NCBI GenBank assembly: GCA_902537845.1
Contig: CACBDC010000009.1
Location: forward strand, 1-34,494
Length of the DNA: 34,494 bases
Source of the DNA: an uncultured Pelagibacteraceae bacterium
Lineage (GTDB): Bacteria > Pseudomonadota > Alphaproteobacteria > Pelagibacterales > Pelagibacteraceae
Direction: 5' to 3'
The translations under genes and the position numbers were made by a program. The notes beneath the pieces are model-generated. The model saw nothing but the letters and a program-made list of their open reading frames with translations, ran no database searches and was not told the DNA's origin. Shown piece by piece: positions 24,790-33,959 of the stretch. Numbering within the stretch: the stretch's first letter is position 1; each line of letters begins with the position of its first letter.

Positions 24790-26942
24790 TTTTTAATTGC
24801 TTTTTTAGGTTTTGTACCTGGCATGCCCATCGTTGATCTCCCTTTTGGGTAAACCTTACTTTTCAAATTATATTGAGAGATTTTCGGATTTAAATTTATT
24901 TCAAGCTCACTTGCTTCCAGCTTTCTCATTTCATCTCTCAATTTTGCGGCTTCCTCAAACTCCAAGTTAGAAGCAGCTTCTTTCATTTTTCTATTTAATG
25001 CTTTTAGATGTTTTTTTAAGTTTCCACCTACATTTGAACCATCGCTAATTTTTACGTAATCTTTTTCGTAAACAGACTCTAAAATATCGCTTATTTCTTT
25101 TTTGACAGACTCTGCAGTTATTCCATTTTTTTTATTATATTCTAATTGTTTATTTCTTCTTCTCTCTGTTTCCTTTATTGCTTTATCAATACTTTTTGTG
25201 ACTTTATCAGCATATAAAATTACTTTACCGTCTATATTTCGAGCTGCTCTTCCAATAGTTTGTATTAAAGAAGTTTCTGATCTTAAAAAACCCTCTTTAT
25301 CAGCATCTAATATTGCCACTAAAGCGCATTCAGGAATATCTAATCCTTCTCGCAATAAGTTTATACCGACAAGAATATCAAATACTCCCATTCTTAGATC
25401 TCTAATAATTTCAATTCTTTCAAGAGTATCAATATCGGAGTGCATGTATCTTACTTTGAGACCATTTTCGTGAAGGTATTCAGTAAGATCTTCTGCCATC
25501 TTTTTAGTAAGTGTTGTGGCAAGAACTCTGTAACCTTTTTTTACAATTTCTTTTGCTTCATGCATAAGATCATCCACCTGAGTTTTGGCTGGTCTTATTT
25601 CTACTGGTGGATCTATTAAACCTGTTGGTCTAATAATTTGGTCAATGTACTTATTGCTAGTTTGTTTTAGTTCCCATGGACCCGGGGTAGCAGACACGAA
25701 TACAGTTTGTGTTCTCATTAAATCCCACTCTTCAAACTTTAAAGGTCTATTATCCATGCATGATGGAAGTCTAAATCCATATTCTGCTAATGTGCTTTTC
25801 CTGGTTCGGTCTCCTTTATACATCCCATTTAATTGAGGGACAGTTACATGGCTTTCATCTACAAATATAATTGCGTTATCTGGAAAATACTCAAACAAAG
25901 TAGGTGGAGGTTCTCCTGCTTTTCTTCCAGACAAAAATCTTGAATAATTTTCGATACCTGCACAAGTTCCAGTCGCTTCAATCATTTCTAAATCAAATTT
26001 AGTTCTTTCCCTTAGTCGCTGTTCTTCTAAAAGTTTATTATTTTCTCTGTGTTTTTTTAATGTTTCAGCTAATTCAGATTTTATTTGTCTAATGGCTTGT
26101 TCGATAGTTGGTTTAGGAGTTATGTAGTGGCTATTAGCGTAAATTTTTATAATGGAGTAATCATTAGTTTTATCACCAGTAAGTGGATCAAATTCTTCAA
26201 TTTTTTCTAATTTATTTAAATTAAAACTTATTCTCCAAGCTCTATCTTCCAAATGTGATGGAAAAATTTCTAAATTTTCTCCTCTTACTCTAAAAGTGCC
26301 TCTAAAAAAATTTTGATCATTTCTTTTGTACTGTAAGTTTATAAAAGCTCTGATTAAATCATCCCGTTCATACTCATAATTCTTTTTTAGAGTAATTGTC
26401 ATTTTTGAGTATGCCTCTACAGAACCTAAACCATAAATACATGATACACTCGCAACAATAATTACATCATCTCTTTCCAACAAAGATCTTGTTGCCGAGT
26501 GTCTCATACGATCAATTTGTTCATTTATTGAAGCCTCTTTTTCTATATAAGTATCAGATCTTGGAACGTATGCTTCTGGAGTGTAGTAATCATAATATGA
26601 CACAAAATACTCTACAGCATTATTTGGAAAAAAACTTTTAAACTCTCCGTACAATTGAGCAGCTAAAGTTTTATTTGGCGCTAGAATTAGAGCTGGCCTA
26701 TTAGCCTTTTCGATAACTTTTGCCATTGTAAAAGTTTTACCCGATCCAGTAACCCCCAAAAGCACTTGTTCTTGTTTGTTATCTTTTAAGTTTTTTAATA
26801 TTTGCTTTATAGCCTCTGGTTGGTCACCGCTAGGTTGAAAGTCACTTTTGATTTTAAAGTTAATACCTCCCTCTAACTTCTTAATTTTTTTTGAGTTATT
26901 AACTTCTAGATCAGCTAATTTTTCTTGATAAGTATTTTGCAT
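24771..26942 (-). CDS. uvrB: Excinuclease ABC subunit B
   Basis: The damage-verifying helicase-like subunit of nucleotide excision repair. It has the Walker A motif GVTGSGKT (63-70), the tyrosine-rich beta-hairpin region [16 protein letters not shown] (112-127), FVDESH (Walker B), the helicase motifs [10 protein letters not shown] and QTIGRAARN, and a C-terminal UVR motif ([18 protein letters not shown]) that binds UvrC. At 723 residues it is slightly longer than E. coli UvrB, with a Lys/Pro-rich tail. First gene of uvrB-SDR-folB-uvrC-pgsA. The divergent gap to aspC is only 38 bp. Confidence 0.98.
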   Translation of the reverse strand: MQNTYQEKLADLEVNNSKKIKKLEGGINFKIKSDFQPSGDQPEAIKQILKNLKDNKQEQVLLGVTGSGKTFTMAKVIEKANRPALILAPNKTLAAQLYGEFKSFFPNNAVEYFVSYYDYYTPEAYVPRSDTYIEKEASINEQIDRMRHSATRSLLERDDVIIVASVSCIYGLGSVEAYSKMTITLKKNYEYERDDLIRAFINLQYKRNDQNFFRGTFRVRGENLEIFPSHLEDRAWRISFNLNKLEKIEEFDPLTGDKTNDYSIIKIYANSHYITPKPTIEQAIRQIKSELAETLKKHRENNKLLEEQRLRERTKFDLEMIEATGTCAGIENYSRFLSGRKAGEPPPTLFEYFPDNAIIFVDESHVTVPQLNGMYKGDRTRKSTLAEYGFRLPSCMDNRPLKFEEWDLMRTQTVFVSATPGPWELKQTSNKYIDQIIRPTGLIDPPVEIRPAKTQVDDLMHEAKEIVKKGYRVLATTLTKKMAEDLTEYLHENGLKVRYMHSDIDTLERIEIIRDLRMGVFDILVGINLLREGLDIPECALVAILDADKEGFLRSETSLIQTIGRAARNIDGKVILYADKVTKSIDKAIKETERRRNKQLEYNKKNGITAESVKKEISDILESVYEKDYVKISDGSNVGGNLKKHLKALNRKMKEAASNLEFEEAAKLRDEMRKLEASELEINLNPKISQYNLKSKVYPKGRSTMGMPGTKPKKAIKKWKPKK

Positions 26943-26969
26943 TTTGTGTTAATAATAAATTAATTATAT

Positions 26970-26975
26970 TATAAA
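26970..26975 (+). promoter_or_regulatory. Possible -10 element of aspC (leaderless)
   Basis: TATAAA ends 5 bp before the aspC ATG, so the transcript would begin at or next to the start codon. There is no Shine-Dalgarno sequence. The 38-bp uvrB/aspC gap is A/T except for three G/C bases, so chance matches are likely. Confidence 0.3.
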
Positions 26976-26980
26976 TTTCA

Positions 26981-28168
26981 ATGAGCATAGTTTCCAATAG
27001 TTTAAAACGTATAAAACCGTCGCCTACAATAGCAGTTACCTCAAAAGCTAGAGAAATGAGAGCTGCTGGAAAGGATGTTATAGGTTTAGGGGCTGGAGAG
27101 CCTGATTTTGATACTCCAGATAATATTAAAGAAGCAGCAATAGAAGCGATTAAAAAAGGTGATACAAAATATACTGCAGTGGATGGAACCCCAGCGTTAA
27201 AAAAAGCTATCCAAGCAAAATTTTCTAGAGAAAATGATTTGTCATATGAGCTTGATCAAATTTCAGTTGGTACTGGTGGGAAGCAAGTTTTATATAACGC
27301 TTTTATGGCAACCATAAATAAAGGTGACGAGGTAATTATTCCAGCTCCTTATTGGGTTTCTTATCCTGACATTGTCTTGTTAGCTGGGGGAAAACCTAAA
27401 ATAATTAAATGTGATGAAAAAAATAATTTTAAATTAACACCAGAAAAATTAAAAAAGGCAGTTTCAAAGAAAACAAAGTGGATAATTATTAACTCTCCAT
27501 CTAACCCTACAGGCTCTGGCTATACTAAAGATGAGGTTATAGCTTTATCAAAAATTTTAATAAAGTATAAAAATTTATATATTTTAAGCGATGATATTTA
27601 CGAACATATTACTTATGACGGTTTTAAATTTTTTACAATTGCCCAAATTGAAAAATTAAAAAGCAGAACTTTAACCATGAATGGAGTGAGTAAATCTTAC
27701 TCAATGACTGGCTGGAGGATAGGTTATGCTGCAGGCCCGAAAGAAATTATTAAAGCGATGGCTAAAATTCAATCACAATCAACAAGTAATCCCACATCTA
27801 TAAGTCAAGCAGCTGCAGTAGAAGCTTTGAATGGAACTCAAGACTTTATTTTAGAGAGATCAAATTCTTTTAAAGAAAGAAGAAATTTTGTAGTTGAAAG
27901 TTTAAATAAGATAAAGGGCATTAGTTGCTTAAGTCCCGAGGGAGCATTTTATGTTTTTCCTAATTGTAAAAAATTATTAAATAAAAAAACAAAACTTAAA
28001 ACTGATAAAGATTTTGTAGAAAAATTATTAGAAAAAGCTGAGGTCGCTGTAGTGCAAGGTTCTGCTTTTGGTTTAGATGGTTACTTTAGAATATCTTATG
28101 CTACTTCAATGGATAATTTAAAGAAAGCAATGGATAGGATCAAAAGCTTTTGTGATAGCCTTAATTAG
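26981..28168 (+). CDS. aspC: Aspartate/aromatic aminotransferase, class I, AspC-like
   Basis: A fold-type I PLP aminotransferase interconverting aspartate and oxaloacetate. The 395 residues are of the prokaryotic Ib subgroup common in alphaproteobacteria and thermophiles. Residue landmarks are GAGEPDFDTP (37-46), the N175 motif NSPSNPTGSG (171-180), D204/Y207 in SDDIYEH and the PLP lysine K238 in NGVSKSYSMTGWRIGY. FRISYAT near the C-terminus carries the substrate-carboxylate Arg. Some members also act on prephenate or other amino acids, so substrate range is uncertain. Single-gene unit; its stop overlaps trxB by 8 bp. Confidence 0.93.
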   Translation: MSIVSNSLKRIKPSPTIAVTSKAREMRAAGKDVIGLGAGEPDFDTPDNIKEAAIEAIKKGDTKYTAVDGTPALKKAIQAKFSRENDLSYELDQISVGTGGKQVLYNAFMATINKGDEVIIPAPYWVSYPDIVLLAGGKPKIIKCDEKNNFKLTPEKLKKAVSKKTKWIIINSPSNPTGSGYTKDEVIALSKILIKYKNLYILSDDIYEHITYDGFKFFTIAQIEKLKSRTLTMNGVSKSYSMTGWRIGYAAGPKEIIKAMAKIQSQSTSNPTSISQAAAVEALNGTQDFILERSNSFKERRNFVVESLNKIKGISCLSPEGAFYVFPNCKKLLNKKTKLKTDKDFVEKLLEKAEVAVVQGSAFGLDGYFRISYATSMDNLKKAMDRIKSFCDSLN

Positions 28169-29111
28169 TTTCAGAGAGATATTTCTCGGCTTCAAGTGCT
28201 GACATACAGCCCATACCAGCAGCTGTAACAGCTTGTCTGAAAATTTTGTCTTTTACATCACCCGCCGCAAATACTCCTGGAATATTTGTAGCCGTCGAGT
28301 CAGGTTGAGTTATTAGGTATCCTTCTTTATCCATTTTCAATTGATCTTTAAACAACGACGTCGCTGGATCATGACCAATAGCAATAAACAAACCATCGAC
28401 CTTAAGATCTTTCACTTTACTATCTTTTACATTTTTAATCTTTAAAGCATTAACAGTTTTTGGCTCCTTTGAACCTATAACATCCTCGACCACTGTATCC
28501 CAAATAATTTCTATTTTTTTGTTAGCTTTTAATTTGGCTTGAAGCATTTTTTCAGCTCTTAATTTATCTCTTCTATGAATTAGATAAACTTTAGAGGCAA
28601 ATTTAGTTAAAAACATCGCCTCTTCAACAGCTGCGTTTCCTCCACCAACTACGGCAACTTCTTTTTCTTTGAAGAAAAATCCGTCACATGTAGCACAAGC
28701 TGAAACTCCAAACCCCCTATACTCTTGCTCAGACTTTAAATTTAACCATCTTGCCTGTGCTCCAGTTGAAATTATAAAACTATCTGCTGTATAAATTTGA
28801 CCACTATCACCTGTTGCCGTAAAAGGTTTTTTTGTTAAATCAACTTTGCTTATATGATCTTGTATCATTTCTGTCCCTACTGCTTCAGCTTGGCCTTTCA
28901 TTTCATCCATAAGCCAGGGACCTTGAATCACCTTTGAGTAGCCAGGGTAATTTTCAACGTCAGTGGTAGTAGTTAATTGTCCACCAGGCTGTGAACCATG
29001 AACAAGTATCGGTTTAAGCATCGCTCTAGCCGCATAAATAGCAGCTGTATAACCCGCTGGGCCAGATCCAAGAATTAACACTTTTGTATGTTTAGTTGAT
29101 TTATTATTCAT
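28161..29111 (-). CDS. trxB: Thioredoxin reductase (NADPH)
   Basis: A homodimeric flavoenzyme that passes electrons from NADPH to thioredoxin. The FAD-binding glycine motif is GSGPAGYTAAIYAARA (15-30), the redox-active pair is C139-A-T-C142 (SACATCDGFFF), the NADPH motif is VVGGGNAAVEEA and the C-terminal FAD motif is GVFAAGDVKDKIFRQAVTA. All match the low-molecular-weight bacterial TrxB, and the 316-residue length is normal. It is divergent from the ELM1-family gene across only 24 bp and overlaps aspC at the 3' end. Confidence 0.96.
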   Translation of the reverse strand: MNNKSTKHTKVLILGSGPAGYTAAIYAARAMLKPILVHGSQPGGQLTTTTDVENYPGYSKVIQGPWLMDEMKGQAEAVGTEMIQDHISKVDLTKKPFTATGDSGQIYTADSFIISTGAQARWLNLKSEQEYRGFGVSACATCDGFFFKEKEVAVVGGGNAAVEEAMFLTKFASKVYLIHRRDKLRAEKMLQAKLKANKKIEIIWDTVVEDVIGSKEPKTVNALKIKNVKDSKVKDLKVDGLFIAIGHDPATSLFKDQLKMDKEGYLITQPDSTATNIPGVFAAGDVKDKIFRQAVTAAGMGCMSALEAEKYLSETN

Positions 29112-29135
29112 ACTTAAACGTTTATATAGTAACGA
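29112..29135. promoter_or_regulatory. Minimal divergent promoter between trxB and the ELM1-family gene
   Basis: Only 24 bp separate the two start codons. The minus strand carries TATAAA (complement of 29121-29126), 9 bp before trxB. The plus strand carries TATAGT (29125-29130), 5 bp before the ELM1-family ATG. The two hexamers overlap. A perfect 10-bp palindrome, TAAACGTTTA, occupies 29115-29124. No Shine-Dalgarno sequence on either side. Confidence 0.4.
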
Positions 29136-30086
29136 ATGTTAGAATTAAAAGCACTTCTTTTGACACAAGGTATGCACGGTATGTTGAGCCAGGTTGAGGG
29201 TTTAGCTAAAGCTTTAAAACTTTCCTTCAAACACAAGGAAATTAAATTAAAACCAATATGGAATTTTATACCCCCGAAATTTACACCCATTTCTGAAAAT
29301 TTATTAACAGAAAAATTTGTTTGTGATAGCAAAATCATAATATCCTGCGGAAGAAAAAGCGTAATACCCTCAATAGCTTTAAAAAAAAGATTTGGTAAGG
29401 AAATTTTTACAATTCACATCCAAGACCCAAAAGTATCTTTTAAGCATTTCGATTTAATAATAAGTCCAGAGCATGACAACGTAAAAGGGAAAAATGTTAT
29501 AACTACAAAAGGCGCGATACACTATTTAACAAAAAAAGAAATTTCAGAACATTCAAACTACTTAGAAATAAAAAAAAATAAAAAACAATTAGTAGCATTC
29601 GTAATTGGAGGGCCAAATAAATACTATGATTTTGCAGATAAACAAATTAATTCAATTTTTAATAGAGTAAAAACTTTATTTACAACTGATAAATATAAAT
29701 TAATCATTATTCCTTCCTATAGAACTCCAGAGAATATTATAAAAAAGGCAAACGAGGCTTTTGGCTTCAATCATTATGTTGTAAAGGCAGTTGATAAAAA
29801 AGCTTACCTGAGCTCTTTATCTATCGCTGATTATATAGTTATTACTTGTGACTCGACATCTATGATTTCAGAAGCAGCTGTAACTGGTAAACCAGTTTAT
29901 GTTGCAATGATGAAATCCTTTAGGCCAAGTTTTAGATTCAATAGATTTTATGATCAATTTGAGAAATTAGGTATTACAAAAAGATTAAATGGTAGTATTG
30001 ACAACTGGAGTTATGATAAGTTAGATGAAGTAAATAGAATTGCTCCTATTATAAAAGAAAAAATGAAATCAAATGGAATTATTTAA
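29136..30086 (+). CDS. ELM1 family (DUF1022) protein, GT-B-like
   Basis: A soluble 316-residue protein of the family named after plant ELM1, a mitochondrial fission factor. The role of bacterial members is unknown. Family-type landmarks are the N-terminal LLTQGMHGMLSQVEGLAKAL, SCGRKSVIPSIALKK (70-84), HIQDP (94-98), DLIISPEHD (106-114) and VIGGPNKYYDF (156-166). The C-terminal segment CDSTSMISEAAVTGKPVYV (238-256) resembles the donor-binding end of GT-B glycosyltransferases, which use a comparable Ser/Glu and Gly-x-Pro pattern, so a glycosyltransferase-like fold is likely though activity is not shown. No membrane segment or signal peptide. It overlaps the following 2OG oxygenase by 14 bp, so the two are a co-translated pair. 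Confidence 0.85.
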   Translation: MLELKALLLTQGMHGMLSQVEGLAKALKLSFKHKEIKLKPIWNFIPPKFTPISENLLTEKFVCDSKIIISCGRKSVIPSIALKKRFGKEIFTIHIQDPKVSFKHFDLIISPEHDNVKGKNVITTKGAIHYLTKKEISEHSNYLEIKKNKKQLVAFVIGGPNKYYDFADKQINSIFNRVKTLFTTDKYKLIIIPSYRTPENIIKKANEAFGFNHYVVKAVDKKAYLSSLSIADYIVITCDSTSMISEAAVTGKPVYVAMMKSFRPSFRFNRFYDQFEKLGITKRLNGSIDNWSYDKLDEVNRIAPIIKEKMKSNGII

Positions 30087-30738
30087 ATCGTTAGAATCTC
30101 GAATAAAATTATTTAATGAACCGTTCAAGCATTTTGAGATCAATGAACCATTGACTCAAAAAGCAATTGATGAAATTTGTAATACTGAGGTAGCCGACCC
30201 AAGAAAACAAAATTTAAGTTATGACGGCACTAGAGCTTTAGATGGAGGAGAGGGAGCTTTTAGAGCAGGAATAAAAGATGGAGGCAAAGCAAAAAAACTT
30301 AGATGTTATGTAACTAAAGAAAACTCGAGTCAATTTCCAAATCTTACAAAATTTATTGAAGAATTAAGATCACCTAAAGTTTATGAAAAGATAGGATCAT
30401 TAATCGGAAAAGATTTAAGTAATTCTTATGTAAGACTCGAGGTAATTAGCGACCGAGAAGGTTTTTGGTTGAAACCTCATTGTGATATTGAAGAAAAATT
30501 AATGTCTTCAATAGTTTTTATAAACTTGCACAATGAGTCAGAAAATTTAGGTACAGATTTCTACGATTCAAAATTAAATAAAGTTAAAACAGTTCCTTAC
30601 AAACATAATTATGGATACTTCTTTACAAGTGGACCAAACACTTGGCATGGTATGGAAAAAAAAGAGATAAAAAAAGAGAGAAGATGTATTCAAATAAATT
30701 ATGTAACTTTTAAAACTGATTGGAAAGTTAAAAGCTAA
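30073..30738 (+). CDS. 2-oxoglutarate/Fe(II)-dependent oxygenase superfamily protein
   Basis: A 221-residue cytosolic protein with a double-stranded beta-helix fold. The iron ligands are H136 and D138 in KPHCDIEE and the distal H192 in NTWHGM. R203/R204 ([12 protein letters not shown]) provide the 2-oxoglutarate carboxylate contact. Similar in size to prolyl-hydroxylase-like 2OG oxygenases, in which the central segment [10 protein letters not shown] is also seen. The substrate is unknown: protein, small molecule, or a sugar linked to the ELM1-family partner are all possible. It starts inside the 3' end of the ELM1-family gene and ends with stop codons interleaved with carB (shared CTAA). Confidence 0.82.
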   Translation: MELFKSLESRIKLFNEPFKHFEINEPLTQKAIDEICNTEVADPRKQNLSYDGTRALDGGEGAFRAGIKDGGKAKKLRCYVTKENSSQFPNLTKFIEELRSPKVYEKIGSLIGKDLSNSYVRLEVISDREGFWLKPHCDIEEKLMSSIVFINLHNESENLGTDFYDSKLNKVKTVPYKHNYGYFFTSGPNTWHGMEKKEIKKERRCIQINYVTFKTDWKVKS

Positions 30739-33700
30739 ATATCTTGTAAAGAAGTAACGCTGATATCCCTTAATTTTAGAGATTTTATACCTTCCACACA
30801 AACCTTAGCAGTCGACATATTAGTACAATATGGGACTTTATTGGCTAAGGTAGCTCTTCTCAAGGCTACCGCATCACTTAACTGAGCTTCACTATTACCC
30901 CCTCCAGTATTAATTACTAGTGCTATTTTTTTTGCATTAAGAACGTCAACTATATGCGGAGATCCCTGGTTAACTTTATTTACTTTTTTACATCGAATCC
31001 CATGCTGGTTTATATAATCAGCGGTGCCACCAGTCCCGCATAGTTTGAAATTTAATTTTATTAATTGTTTTGCTAATTGCACCCCCTCCTCCTTATGACT
31101 ATTCTTCAATGAGATAAAAGCCAAACCTTTTTTGGGAAGAGAATTGGATGCTGCAATTTGACTTTTAGCAAATGCCATCCCAAAATTTTTATCAAACCCC
31201 ATTACTTCACCCGTAGATTTCATTTCTGGCCCAAGTAGAAGATCGCTGTTAGGAAATTTATTAAATGGAAATACAGCTTCTTTGACTGCAAACATATTTT
31301 TCGTTTTACTTTTTAAGTTAAACTTTGTTAATTTTTCTCCAGCCATAACTCTTGAAGCTATTTTTGCAAGTGGTAAATTTTTTGCTTTTGAAACAAACGG
31401 AACCGTTCTACTAGCCCTAGGATTTACTTCTATAACAAAAATTTTATCATTTTTAATAGCATATTGAACATTCATGAAACCTTTGACCTTAAGCGCTAGA
31501 GCTAATTTTTTTGTTTGATTTTCAATTTCTTTTATTAAAAAAGATTTGATTGATACAGGAGGCAGACTGCAAGCAGAGTCACCCGAGTGAATTCCCGCTT
31601 CTTCTATATGTTGCATAATACCAGCTACAAAAACATTTTTTCCGTCTGAAATAGCGTCAACATCAACCTCCATTGCATTATCAATGAATTTGTCAATTAG
31701 GATTGGATTTTTTTCAGCAACTTTGAATGCTTCTTTTACAAAGTTTTTAAGTTGACTTTTTTCATGAACTATTTCCATTGCTCTACCTCCTAGTACGTAT
31801 GAAGGTCTTACCATTAAAGGTAAACCTATTTTATCAGCAATTTTAATTGCTTGAGAAAAAGTTTTTGCTATGCCACTTTCAGCTTGATTTAAATTTAACT
31901 TATTTAGTAGATTTCTAAATCTATCTCTATCCTCTGCAAGATCAATCGATGAATATTGCGTCCCTAAAATTGGAAGTTTGTTTTCGTCCAAAAATTTTGC
32001 TAGTTTTATAGGAGTTTGACCTCCGAATTGAGTAATGATACCTTTAACATTACCTTTTGATTTTTCTTTCAATATTATATTGAAGACGTATTCATCTATT
32101 AATGGTTCAAAATATAATCTATCACTCGTATCGTAATCTGTTGACACAGTCTCTGGATTACAATTAACCATAATTGTTTCATACTTAGCCTCTTTAAGAG
32201 CAAAACTAGCTTGGCAACAGCAATAATCAAACTCGATACCTTGACCAATTCTGTTTGGGCCCCCGCCAAGAATTATAATTTTATTTTTGCTAGAGGGGTC
32301 AGACTCACATTCAGTATAAGAGGAAAAATTTCTTTGATAAGAAGAATACATATACGGAGTAAAAGATTTGAATTCAGCAGCACAAGTATCCACTTTTTTA
32401 TAAACTGGTAAAACTTTTAGTGCAGTTCTTTTTTTTCTCACAAATGACTCCGGAGAATTTGTGAGTTCAGATAATTTTTTGTCAGAAAATCCGATTGATT
32501 TAATGTAATTGAATTCATGAAATGTTTTTGGAAGTCCTTTTTTTTTAATTTTTATTTCATTATCTACGATTTCTTTTATTTGACTTAAAAACCAAGGGTC
32601 TATATTTGAGAGTTTATGTATTTTACTTAAATTTATTTTTTTTCTAATCGCTTCTGCAACGAGTAAAATTTTATTCGGAATATTTTCTTTAAGCTTCTTT
32701 TCTATTTTATTTTTATTGAGATTGAATATTTGATCTAATCCTGAGAAACCTGTTTCTAAAGAAATCAAAGCTTTTTGCAAAGATTCTTTAAAATTCCTAC
32801 CAATTGCCATCGCTTCTCCCACTGATTTCATTGATGTACCCAAAATTGCAGCTGAGCTTGAGAATTTTTCGAAGGTAAATCTTGGAATTTTTGTCACAAT
32901 ATAATCTATTGTCGGTTCAAAAGAGGCAGGTGTCACTTTTGTAATTTCATTTTTCAATTCATCCAAAGTGTATCCAACCGCTAGTTTTGCGGCTACCTTT
33001 GCTATTGGAAATCCAGTAGCTTTAGAAGCTAAAGCAGATGACCTTGAAACTCTTGGATTCATCTCAATTATTACCATCCTTCCATTTTTTGGATTTATTG
33101 CAAACTGAACATTAGATCCTCCAGTTTCTACTCCAATTTTTCTAAGGCAAGCTATAGAAGCATTTCTCATAACTTGATACTCTTTGTCGGTTAAAGTTAG
33201 AGCAGGGGCAATAGTGACAGAGTCCCCAGTATGTATCCCCATTGGATCTACATTTTCTATTGAGCAGATGATAATACAGTTATCATTTTTATCTCTTACT
33301 ACTTCCATTTCAAACTCTTTCCAGCCCTCCAGACATTCCTCTACTAAAACTTGATTAACAGGTGACTCATGAAGTCCGCTCTTTATTATTTTAAAAAACT
33401 CCTTTTTATTTTTGGCAATACCGCCTCCCAGTCCACCAAGAGTGAATGCCGGCCTTATTATTGCAGGTAAACCGATCTGCTTTAATGCTTTATTGGATTG
33501 ATTAAAACTATTTACAATTTTTGATTTAGGAAGATCTAAACCAATTTCGATCATATTTTTTCTAAACTTTTTTCTATCTTCCGCGTTTGAAATTGCTTTT
33601 GAGTTAGCACCTATTAGTTCAATTTTATATTTTTTAAGGATCCCTTTTTTCTCTGCTTCTATTGCCAAATTTAATGCAGTTTGACCTCCCATGGTTGGTA

Positions 33701-33959
33701 AAATTGCATCGGGTTTTTCTTTAATAAGAATTTTCTCAAGTACTTCTATTGTAATAGGTTCGATGTAAGTTTTATCTGCAACATTTGGATCAGTCATTAT
33801 AGTTGCTGGATTAGAATTAACTAAAATTACTTTGAACCCTTCATCTTTTAGTGCTTTGCAAGCTTGAGTTCCTGAGTAATCAAATTCGCAAGCCTGTCCA
33901 ATAATAATTGGCCCAGCACCGACAACTAAAATTTTTTTAATATCTTTTCTTTTTGGCAT
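30735..33959 (-). CDS. carB: Carbamoyl-phosphate synthase large subunit
   Basis: Makes carbamoyl phosphate from bicarbonate, ammonia (from carA) and two ATP for pyrimidine and arginine synthesis. At 1074 residues it is the full single-chain form. Two homologous ATP-grasp halves each begin with a GxGPxxIGQxxEFDY-type motif (residues about 14-30, [17 protein letters not shown]; and the mid-protein [16 protein letters not shown]). [11 protein letters not shown] and [11 protein letters not shown] are the paired ATP-binding loops, and the C-terminal MGS-like domain ([18 protein letters not shown] region) is the allosteric site. It overlaps carA by 23 bp and converges on the 2OG oxygenase with interleaved stop codons. 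Confidence 0.98.
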   Translation of the reverse strand: MPKRKDIKKILVVGAGPIIIGQACEFDYSGTQACKALKDEGFKVILVNSNPATIMTDPNVADKTYIEPITIEVLEKILIKEKPDAILPTMGGQTALNLAIEAEKKGILKKYKIELIGANSKAISNAEDRKKFRKNMIEIGLDLPKSKIVNSFNQSNKALKQIGLPAIIRPAFTLGGLGGGIAKNKKEFFKIIKSGLHESPVNQVLVEECLEGWKEFEMEVVRDKNDNCIIICSIENVDPMGIHTGDSVTIAPALTLTDKEYQVMRNASIACLRKIGVETGGSNVQFAINPKNGRMVIIEMNPRVSRSSALASKATGFPIAKVAAKLAVGYTLDELKNEITKVTPASFEPTIDYIVTKIPRFTFEKFSSSAAILGTSMKSVGEAMAIGRNFKESLQKALISLETGFSGLDQIFNLNKNKIEKKLKENIPNKILLVAEAIRKKINLSKIHKLSNIDPWFLSQIKEIVDNEIKIKKKGLPKTFHEFNYIKSIGFSDKKLSELTNSPESFVRKKRTALKVLPVYKKVDTCAAEFKSFTPYMYSSYQRNFSSYTECESDPSSKNKIIILGGGPNRIGQGIEFDYCCCQASFALKEAKYETIMVNCNPETVSTDYDTSDRLYFEPLIDEYVFNIILKEKSKGNVKGIITQFGGQTPIKLAKFLDENKLPILGTQYSSIDLAEDRDRFRNLLNKLNLNQAESGIAKTFSQAIKIADKIGLPLMVRPSYVLGGRAMEIVHEKSQLKNFVKEAFKVAEKNPILIDKFIDNAMEVDVDAISDGKNVFVAGIMQHIEEAGIHSGDSACSLPPVSIKSFLIKEIENQTKKLALALKVKGFMNVQYAIKNDKIFVIEVNPRASRTVPFVSKAKNLPLAKIASRVMAGEKLTKFNLKSKTKNMFAVKEAVFPFNKFPNSDLLLGPEMKSTGEVMGFDKNFGMAFAKSQIAASNSLPKKGLAFISLKNSHKEEGVQLAKQLIKLNFKLCGTGGTADYINQHGIRCKKVNKVNQGSPHIVDVLNAKKIALVINTGGGNSEAQLSDAVALRRATLANKVPYCTNMSTAKVCVEGIKSLKLRDISVTSLQDI

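Noticed and set aside
25102-25473. 123-codon open frame opposite uvrB
   Set aside because: Lies wholly within highly conserved uvrB coding sequence; hydrophobic Ser/Ile/Leu-rich composition is what antisense translation produces here.
28160-28190. Hairpin around GAGAG-ATAT-TTCTC as a terminator for aspC
   Set aside because: Only five pairs including one G-T wobble, no T-run, and inside trxB coding sequence.
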